Of a stretch of DNA of 5,000 nucleotides, positions 1-4,395 are shown piece after piece. The stretch spans positions 1 to 5,000 of the forward strand of contig CAMLDH010000296.1 in the NCBI GenBank assembly GCA_946478765.1, written 5' to 3'. The DNA comes from an uncultured Oxalobacteraceae bacterium. GTDB lineage: Bacteria > Pseudomonadota > Gammaproteobacteria > Burkholderiales > Burkholderiaceae. The notes below the pieces were generated by a model. That model had not been told where the DNA came from, ran no database searches, and saw only the letters and a program-made list of their open reading frames with translations. Positions within the stretch are counted from its first letter, which is position 1, and each line of letters opens with the position of its first letter. A program made the translations under genes and the position numbers.

Positions 1-38
1 TTCAACGAATGAATTTCGTGGCTGTTTTTGGTGGGGAC

Positions 39-65
39 GTTGGGCTGATGAAGCGTTAGCCCAAC
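39..65. repeat. REP-like inverted repeat at the recombinase 3' end
   Basis: GTTGGGCT (39-46) and AGCCCAAC (58-65) form a perfect 8-bp stem around an 11-nt loop, followed by CTACC. From memory, intergenic palindromes of this GTTGGGCT...AGCCCAACCTAC type are dispersed in many proteobacterial genomes; that part is recalled, not searched. The stop codon of the truncated recombinase (56-58) lies in the loop and first base of the right arm, so the repeat marks the point where the recombinase gene is broken. Confidence 0.65.
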
Positions 66-574
66 CTACCGCGCTTGTTGCCTTTGGCATCGCGGATTTG
101 AACGCGCATGCGATCAGCATCGATGTCCGCCACTTGCAGGCGCAGTCCTTCGCCGAGTCGCAGGCCAAGCGTGTAGAGGATGTAAAAGAACACGCGATAG
201 CTGAGCACTTTGGTCGATGCGATGAGGTGCTGCATCTGGGCTACGGTGACGATATCAGGCAGTCTTTGTACGTGGGGCGCTTTCACCAGATCAGGCGCAG
301 GCCAAGGCAGATGCAATACATTGTCGTAATAAAATTTGAGGCCGTAGAGATCGTGTTTGAGTGTGCTCCACGAATGCGTGCGCAATAGGTCGGCGAAATA
401 GTTGGTCAGTTGCGCTTCGGTCAAGGCGTTAATCTGATAATGAAAATACTCGCCCGCACGTCGTATCGCACGCGAGTAGGCATCGATCGTTTTAGGTCGC
501 ATGCCTTTGAGTTTGAGACGTTTGAGCTGCGTCTGATAAGATTGCTCGAAATCTGGCGGGTAGTGTGGTTCCAT
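56..574 (-). pseudogene. 3'-truncated tyrosine recombinase (phage-integrase/XerD type)
   Basis: This is the N-terminal 172 residues of a tyrosine recombinase, an enzyme that cuts and rejoins DNA at specific sites. Residues about 10-90 form the SAM-like core-binding domain (LKLKGMRPKTIDAYSRAIRR, then LTEAQLTNYFADLL). The catalytic domain begins near residue 105. The first catalytic arginine is visible in YTLGLRLGEGLRL (R139, with E142), and the probable beta-hairpin lysine in RDAKGNK (K164). After GNK homology stops: the usual continuation with the H-x-x-R box and the tyrosine nucleophile is missing, and the frame closes inside a REP-like palindrome. Relatives are about 290-300 residues, so roughly 40% is lost and it should be inactive. 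The ATG at 574 has an AAGGA 9 nt upstream (584-588). Similar recombinases accompany some IS91-family elements (recalled), but no IS91 transposase is present here. Confidence 0.85.
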
Positions 575-583
575 GACCGTTCA

Positions 584-588
584 TCCTT
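584..588 (-). promoter_or_regulatory. Ribosome binding site of the truncated recombinase
   Basis: AAGGA read on the minus strand, 9 nt before the ATG at 574-572. It supports that start. Another ATG at 584-582 is out of frame. Confidence 0.6.
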
Positions 589-712
589 GTGTTGTGTTGT
601 ACACCCGGTATTTGGGTTAGGATGGATTTTAATTTTTATTGGCGGATCATAAAATGGCAGTGCGAGGATTTCTCCGCGTAGCGGCTTCGTCCAACTCGAT
701 ATTCGACACTGA

Positions 713-727
713 CGTACCTTCGGTACG
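713..727. repeat. Short perfect hairpin
   Basis: CGTACC (713-718) and GGTACG (722-727) pair around a TTC triloop. TGA at 710-712 and TCA just beyond the right arm extend it with a bulge. No T-tract follows on either strand, so it is not a standard intrinsic terminator. It may be a leftover of a mobile-element end. Confidence 0.5.
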
Positions 728-779
728 CTTGTCAACATAGACGTTAGAGCGCACAGCAGGTTCGTAGCAGTCGTCGGCA

Positions 780-975
780 ATGCATATTCAGCACGAGCTC
801 TCAGTCGCCCAGCTCCGAAACGCGCTCGAGCTGACGCCTTGAGCGATGTGTACCTCTGCGGATGTCTTCTGCGTCAGCGTTGCGAACCAGCGCTCGACTT
901 GGTTCAACCACGACGCCGAGGTGGGCGTGAAGTGGACATGGAGAGGAATTGCTGATGCGCTTTCAACGGGCGGTG
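780..975 (-). pseudogene. IS630-family transposase remnant
   Basis: On the minus strand the frame through 940-866 reads HVHFTPTSASWLNQVERWF followed by ATLTQK, the hallmark C-terminal block of IS630-type DDE transposases; the glutamate in WLNQVE (codon 895-893) is the third catalytic acidic residue. Just upstream, a different frame gives PLKAHQQF (around 975-947), matching the usual ...WLKAHPxF that precedes HxHFTP, so a frameshift separates the two pieces near 940-947. Downstream of TQK the normal RRGVHRS-like continuation is scrambled and the frame stops at about 788. The rest of the transposase (about 340 residues in a full copy) and both element ends are absent. It is a decayed fragment with no activity; the outer limits given are approximate. 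Confidence 0.8.
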
Positions 976-1127
976 GCATACAGTACGGCTCGCTGAACGC
1001 TCCGCGCAATACCACTGATTGGGCGCTGGGTGGGAGGGGAGCAAGGGACATCGGCCGGAACCGGGTGCTGGATTGGGGCTTCGGCTTTGCGGTGTGTTGG
1101 GGGAGTAGTCATTCGAAGCAAACAAAT
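976..1127 (+). other. Leader region of the xylanase gene, no gene seen
   Basis: This G-rich stretch separates the IS630 remnant from the xylanase ribosome binding site. The xylanase promoter should lie here or within the remnant, but I see no hexamer pair close enough to the sigma-70 consensus to name. An in-frame extension of the xylanase frame back to 846 crosses this stretch and the antisense of the transposase remnant, and has no protein character of its own. Confidence 0.4.
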
Positions 1128-1134
1128 AGGAGGG
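1128..1134 (+). promoter_or_regulatory. Strong ribosome binding site that sets the xylanase start
   Basis: AGGAGGG sits 8 nt before ATG 1143. It is nearly a full Shine-Dalgarno match, and the codons after this ATG encode a signal peptide. This decides against the in-frame ATG at 846, which would add 99 residues ahead of the signal peptide. Confidence 0.9.
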
Positions 1135-1142
1135 TGGACATT

Positions 1143-2759
1143 ATGAACGTAGCGCGAAGAGTTTTGATGTCATTGCAGTTTCTTGTCGGCGGAATATTCG
1201 GTCTGGTTATCGCCATCAACAATGTCCACGCGGCATCGGGCGGCAGCAAAAGTGCGGGCGCGACTTGCGCCAATCCGAAGTCGCTGACGTTGCCGACCGT
1301 ATTGAATGGCGCCGCGAACACCTGCCTGGTCACCTCCGGCACCATCGACAGCGTCGCTTCCAAGGGGGCGGAGACGTTCACGATCAACGGTGTGTCGTAC
1401 AACAACCTGTGGTCGAACCAGATGCCTGCGCGCATCAATGACAACTATTACATCCGCTACGTGGCCAAGCAGAGCGGGGCGCAGTTGCAGATCAACGGCA
1501 GCAACAGTAGCAGCGGTGCCGTCAGCTACACCCTGACGGTCAGTGTCGGCGGCAGCGGTAGCGGTACGACCAGCCTGTCGCCGGGCAACTACAGCTACAA
1601 GGCGGGCAGCGCGGTCACGATCACGGCAACTCCGCTTCAGGGTTCCGTCTTCTCCAGCTGGAGCGGCGCCGTCATGGGCAGCACGAATCCGCTAACGATC
1701 ACCATGGACGGCAACAAGTCGCTGACCGCGAACTTCACTACGCAGAGCAGCGGCGGCATTGCAGGAGGGGTGAAGTCCCTAGCGAGCTTCCCGATCGGCG
1801 TGGCAGTGAATGCTGGCAACGAGAACAACAGCATTATCAACAGCAGCACCAGCTCACAGCAGCAGGCCGTCGTGCTCCCCAATTTCAGCCAGATGACGGC
1901 AGGCAATATCATGAAGATGGGCTACCTGCATCCCCTGGAGAACACCTTTACTTTCAGCCAGGCCGATGAGTTCGTTTCCTTTGCGCGCTCCAATGGCATG
2001 AATGTACATGGACATACGCTGATCTGGCATTCCGATTACCAGGTTCCTAGTTTCATGAAGAACTACAGCGGAGACTTTGCCGCCATGCTGAAGAACCATG
2101 TCCAAACCATCGTCTCGCACTTCCAAGGTAAGGTGGTGAGCTGGGACGTGGTCAACGAGGCGCTGGCCGACGATGGGGAACCGACGGTAGGGAACAACCT
2201 GCGCAGCACCGTGTTCAGCCAGAAGATGGGCCTCAACTTCATCGATCAGGCCTTCATCAACGCGCGCGCCGCCGATCCGCAAGTCGACCTGTTCTACAAC
2301 GACTACAACCTCGAAGCCAACTGGCAGAAGACGTGGAACATGCTGGCCCTTGTCGATGGCATGAGATCACGCGGCGTACCCATTACGGGCGTGGGTTTCC
2401 AGATGCACGTGAGCATTGATTGGCCGAGCATCAGCGCGATCGAGTCGTCCCTGAAGGCCGTGGCAGATCGCGGCTTGAAGGTGAAGATCACCGAACTGGA
2501 CGTGAGCATGAAGAACGCGTACTCCACTTTCACTTTGGAAGCGGCTACCCGGCAGAAGCAGCGCTATCACGACATCGTCGCGGCCTACCTGCGGGCCGTG
2601 CCACCTGCGCAGAGGGCCGGTATCACGGTCTGGGGGGTGTGGGACGCCGACAGCTGGATCAATGAACCTTCAAAGCCGGCCTGGCCCTTGCTGTTCGATG
2701 ACAACTTCCAGGCCAAGCCTGCACTGCAGGGCTTCAAGGACGCTTTGCTGGGGAACTGA
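1143..2759 (+). CDS. Secreted GH10 endo-1,4-beta-xylanase with two N-terminal accessory modules
   Basis: A 538-residue enzyme that hydrolyses internal beta-1,4 bonds of xylan by the retaining mechanism, outside the cytoplasm. Residues 1-30 are a signal peptide (MNVARR, hydrophobic core, cleavage after VHA). Residues about 40-126 form a module with two cysteines (C42, C61) and INGVSYNNLW that I do not recognise; it may be a carbohydrate-binding beta-sandwich. Residues about 129-199 resemble an InlB B-repeat-like module (GSAVTITATPLQGSVFSSWSG ending in LTANF). A short Ser/Gly linker leads to the GH10 domain, about 215-536, of normal family length. Motifs: GHTLIWH (H291), WDVVNEA with acid/base E339, YNDYN, GFQMH, ITELDV with nucleophile E451, WGVWDADSW, PLLFDDN. 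The usual TxEN motif is TAGN here (G254). No neighbouring xylan genes are in view, so it looks monocistronic. The GH10 call is certain; module identities are inferred. Confidence 0.96.
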   Translation: MNVARRVLMSLQFLVGGIFGLVIAINNVHAASGGSKSAGATCANPKSLTLPTVLNGAANTCLVTSGTIDSVASKGAETFTINGVSYNNLWSNQMPARINDNYYIRYVAKQSGAQLQINGSNSSSGAVSYTLTVSVGGSGSGTTSLSPGNYSYKAGSAVTITATPLQGSVFSSWSGAVMGSTNPLTITMDGNKSLTANFTTQSSGGIAGGVKSLASFPIGVAVNAGNENNSIINSSTSSQQQAVVLPNFSQMTAGNIMKMGYLHPLENTFTFSQADEFVSFARSNGMNVHGHTLIWHSDYQVPSFMKNYSGDFAAMLKNHVQTIVSHFQGKVVSWDVVNEALADDGEPTVGNNLRSTVFSQKMGLNFIDQAFINARAADPQVDLFYNDYNLEANWQKTWNMLALVDGMRSRGVPITGVGFQMHVSIDWPSISAIESSLKAVADRGLKVKITELDVSMKNAYSTFTLEAATRQKQRYHDIVAAYLRAVPPAQRAGITVWGVWDADSWINEPSKPAWPLLFDDNFQAKPALQGFKDALLGN

Positions 2760-2763
2760 GCTT

Positions 2764-2778
2764 CCACGGATGCCGTGG
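2764..2778 (+). terminator. Possible weak terminator or 3'-end hairpin of the xylanase mRNA
   Basis: CCACGG (2764-2769) and CCGTGG (2773-2778) form a perfect 6-bp stem with an ATG triloop, starting 5 nt after the xylanase stop codon. No run of T follows, so it is not a standard intrinsic terminator. It may protect the 3' end of the message or be chance. A palindromic CGTGGCCACG (2774-2783) overlaps its right arm. Confidence 0.3.
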
Positions 2779-2900
2779 CCACGAGATCGCACATCACACC
2801 GATCCCGTGGCCGGGCGTTGCAGGCGCAGGCTTCCGCTTTACTGGCTGCGGTCGAGCAGCACGGAGAGTGCAAGCGTCTGAGCCGGCCTGGATCTATGTC

Positions 2901-2917
2901 GCCGCTTCAGCAGCGGC
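2901..2917. repeat. Small GC-rich stem-loop in the convergent region
   Basis: GCCGCT (2901-2906) and AGCGGC (2912-2917) pair around TCAGC. It lies between the two converging genes and could slow polymerase from either side, but no T-tract follows on either strand. Confidence 0.3.
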
Positions 2918-3002
2918 TCTCGTTGAAGTCGCGTGCCCGTAGAGGCAACAAACCTTCCTGTCCGCTTCTTCCTTCGATTTCAATACGTCTCTGAGCGGAT
3001 GC

Positions 3003-3156
3003 TTACTGTTCTCCCTGCTTCCAGTACAGGCCGGTGCCGATCACGGCGCCGCCTTCCTCCGCAACAAAGCCGGCGCCCAAGCCAAGGACGAATTGCCAAT
3101 CTTCGAGACGATGCGGCCAGTGCATAGCTTGCGGTATCGGTGGTCTGGATGGTCAT
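3003..3156 (-). pseudogene. Remnant of a GNAT-family N-acetyltransferase gene
   Basis: Read on the minus strand, an ATG at 3156 opens a frame MTIQTTDTA that resembles a GNAT N-terminus. About 25 nt on, homology moves to another frame: QAMHWPHRLEDWQFVLGLG, then GAGFVAEEGGAVIGTGLYW and KQGEQ, ending at TAA 3005-3003. From memory this matches residues about 20-65 of a group of about 150-residue GNAT proteins (usual form: LSQAxxWPHRxEDW ... FVAEExGxxxGTALxW ... HASLGMVIV). The next two codons after the stop still read Ala-Ser, as in HASLG. The remnant therefore lacks the segment between the N-terminus and QAMHW, and all of the acetyl-CoA-binding motif. It begins 51 nt after the ghrA stop on the same strand, so the intact gene was probably the last member of that operon. 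It cannot be functional. Confidence 0.75.
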
Positions 3157-3207
3157 GGTGTTTTCCCGTGTTTCGGGGTTCAGTTTAAACGCCAGCGATT
3201 CTTTTTC

Positions 3208-4134
3208 TTAATAGCCTTTGCTGCGATCGATCAGATCGGACAAGGGCTCGCCGCGCTGATGCCGTCTCAAGTTCTCGATCAGTACCGGCGCTGCCGTTTC
3301 AGGCTGGGTCATGCTGGCCACGTGCGGTGTAATGAACACGCGCGGGTGACGCCACAAAGGGTCGTTCGGCGGCAGTGGCTCCGGATCGGTCACGTCGAGA
3401 ATGGCGCGCGACAGCTGGCCCGAATCGAGTGCCGCGAGCAGGGCCTGTTGGTCGAGGTGGGCGCCGCGCCCGACATTGACCACACTGGCGCCGCGCGGCA
3501 GTGCTGCAAACAGGCGCTGCCCGAGGATCCCGCGGGTCGCTTCGGTCAGGGGAACCAGGCAGATCAGCATCTCGCATTTGCTCAGGAACTCGGTCAGGGA
3601 TGCCTCCCCCGCATAGCAGCTTACCCCCGCAATCTGCTTTGCCGAACGGTTCCATCCATGGCGCTGGAAGCCGAAGGTGCCAAGCCGCTCGAGCACCGCC
3701 TGGCCCAGTACGCCAAGTCCCATGACACCGACCGAGCGCGCCGATGCCGGCAGCACTTCGATCGGATCCCATGCGCCGGACGGCTGCATGCGCACATAAT
3801 CAAACAAGTCGCGGTGCAACGCCAGCACCGACATCGTCACATATTCGATCATGCCGTTGATGATGCCAGGTTCGACCATGCGCACCACCTGGACCTGCGG
3901 CGGGATCGCCGAGAAGTCGATATGGTCGATGCCGGCGCCGGATGAAAACAGCACCTTCAGATTGGGCAGTGAAGCAAGGAAGGCGGCCGGCGCCTGCCAT
4001 GCAATCAGGTACTCGACCTCCTCAAGGTCGCCGGTATCGGGCCAGACCCGAAAATCGAGGTCGGGCGCCTGTTCGGCAAAGTACTGCGCCCATGCCGCTG
4101 CGCGTGGCGCGTCCGATCTGTAAAGAACACTCAT
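3208..4134 (-). CDS. ghrA: Glyoxylate/hydroxypyruvate reductase A (D-2-hydroxyacid dehydrogenase)
   Basis: A 308-residue cytoplasmic enzyme of the D-isomer 2-hydroxyacid dehydrogenase family, close in length to E. coli GhrA (312). By family it reduces glyoxylate to glycolate and hydroxypyruvate to D-glycerate, preferring NADPH. Visible features: substrate-side segment LFSSGAGIDHID (63-74); dinucleotide fold SVGVMGLGVLG with GxGxxG at 139-144; WNRSAK (161-166), whose Arg-Ser follows the second beta strand as in NADP-preferring GhrA; catalytic triad R223 (VNVGRG), E252 (DPEP) and H271 (TPHVAS). I place the start at ATG 4134, with GGAG at 4140-4143 five nt upstream and the GhrA-like MSVLYRSD. 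The in-frame ATG at 4221 would add 29 residues, encoded partly by an inserted repeat element. The dehydratase gene lies upstream on the same strand and a dead GNAT gene downstream. A related 2-ketoacid substrate is possible. Confidence 0.93.
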   Translation of the reverse strand: MSVLYRSDAPRAAAWAQYFAEQAPDLDFRVWPDTGDLEEVEYLIAWQAPAAFLASLPNLKVLFSSGAGIDHIDFSAIPPQVQVVRMVEPGIINGMIEYVTMSVLALHRDLFDYVRMQPSGAWDPIEVLPASARSVGVMGLGVLGQAVLERLGTFGFQRHGWNRSAKQIAGVSCYAGEASLTEFLSKCEMLICLVPLTEATRGILGQRLFAALPRGASVVNVGRGAHLDQQALLAALDSGQLSRAILDVTDPEPLPPNDPLWRHPRVFITPHVASMTQPETAAPVLIENLRRHQRGEPLSDLIDRSKGY

Positions 4135-4139
4135 TGAAA

Positions 4140-4143
4140 CTCC
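4140..4143 (-). promoter_or_regulatory. ghrA: Ribosome binding site of ghrA
   Basis: GGAG on the minus strand, 5 nt before ATG 4134. It lies outside the inserted repeat element, so ghrA keeps its own translation signal after the insertion. It supports 4134 over the in-frame ATG at 4221. Confidence 0.65.
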
Positions 4144-4240
4144 ATGGGCTTGATGATTTTTCCTAGGTGCCGCGCAGGAATAAGATGTGCATTTTGGCGG
4201 TCGTAGCGGGATGCGATGCAAGGCGGTGAAGCAGGGAATT

Positions 4241-4259
4241 CGTGAGGCACGGCCTCACG
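4241..4259. repeat. Internal hairpin 1 of the inserted element
   Basis: CGTGAGGC (4241-4248) and GCCTCACG (4252-4259) form a perfect 8-bp stem with an ACG triloop. Confidence 0.85.
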
Positions 4260-4270
4260 CCTGCGAAACG

Positions 4271-4292
4271 GTATCCGCTTGCAAGCGGATAC
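4271..4292. repeat. Perfect 22-bp palindrome inside the inserted element
   Basis: The 22 bases are their own reverse complement: left half GTATCCGCTTG, right half CAAGCGGATAC. As RNA or single-stranded DNA it would fold into a 9-bp stem with a TGCA loop; as duplex DNA it has the symmetry of a dimer-binding operator. It lies near the centre of the element. Confidence 0.9.
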
Positions 4293-4308
4293 TCCTCTCC
4301 GGCCCGAC

Positions 4309-4324
4309 GCAGTGCGAGCACTGC
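4309..4324. repeat. Internal hairpin 3 of the inserted element
   Basis: GCAGTG (4309-4314) and CACTGC (4319-4324) form a 6-bp stem with a CGAG tetraloop. It is the last of three hairpins enclosed by the terminal inverted repeats. Confidence 0.75.
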
Positions 4325-4395
4325 TAGGGATGGGCAACGCAGCAGCGCGCCCGCTACGGCCAGCAAAAATGTGCAGATTATTTCTGCGCGGTGCC

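Larger units (their letters stand above)
575..779. other. Intergenic region upstream of the recombinase, no gene seen
   Basis: I find no protein homology here in any frame. The part at about 619-655 is clearly AT-rich compared with its surroundings and, read on the minus strand, contains TAAAAT (631-626); it is the most plausible place for the recombinase promoter, but no convincing -35 box pairs with it. A small hairpin lies at 713-727. The open frame on the minus strand across 421-780 has no recognisable protein and overlaps the recombinase in another frame. Confidence 0.5.
2760..3002. other. Convergent intergenic region with two small stem-loops
   Basis: This is the region between the xylanase stop and the dead acetyltransferase fragment, where transcription from both strands converges. 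I find no recognisable protein in any frame. It contains two 6-bp stem-loops (2764-2778 and 2901-2917), neither with a T-tract. Frames open here on both strands are products of the high GC content. Confidence 0.55.
4166..4395. mobile_element. MITE-like element with long terminal inverted repeats, inserted between dehydratase and ghrA
   Basis: A 218-bp non-coding core (4172-4389) lies between two direct copies of GGTGCC (4166-4171 and 4390-4395), a likely 6-bp target duplication. The core ends are imperfect inverted repeats: left 4172-4210 and right 4350-4389 match at 31 of 39 positions with one 1-nt gap, both beginning GCGCAG and both ending GTAGCGGG when read inward. A further GCGxTGC pairing (4213-4219 with 4342-4348) extends the stem. 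Three hairpins lie inside. There is no convincing open frame, so movement would need a transposase supplied elsewhere. The right repeat abuts the dehydratase stop codon. Removing the core and one GGTGCC leaves 37 nt between that stop and the ghrA start, a normal operon gap. The alternative is a structured RNA element that is not mobile. Its family is unknown to me. Confidence 0.7.

Noticed and set aside
707..735. Perfect TTGACA -35 box on the minus strand (735-730)
   Set aside because: At a 17-nt spacing the -10 position reads TCAGTG, which is not a -10 box, and the spacer is filled by a hairpin. No promoter call is justified.
421..780. 119-codon open frame on the minus strand
   Set aside because: It overlaps the recombinase in another frame and shows no domain. 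The WTKPLRGEIL string faintly recalls the WTKSADEIL tail of IS630 transposases, but one short weak match is not enough to extend the remnant to here.
2811..2868. ALQAQASALLAAVEQ on the + strand, like the extreme C-terminus of a methyl-accepting chemotaxis protein
   Set aside because: Only about 15 residues of low-complexity Ala/Gln/Leu sequence match, and the upstream codons show none of the conserved chemoreceptor signalling region. Chance is the better explanation.
2764..2917. Stem-loops as intrinsic terminators between the converging genes
   Set aside because: Neither stem has a T-tract on either strand. They are kept only as low-confidence structures.
3034..3945. Long open frame on the + strand (303 codons)
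   Set aside because: It is antisense to ghrA, which shows the full catalytic triad and dinucleotide motif. The + frame has no recognisable protein and is Arg/His/Gln-rich, as expected for a GC-rich shadow.
4135..4221. N-terminal extension of GhrA from ATG 4221
   Set aside because: The extra residues come partly from the inserted repeat element, and ATG 4134 has a ribosome site and the family-typical N-terminus.
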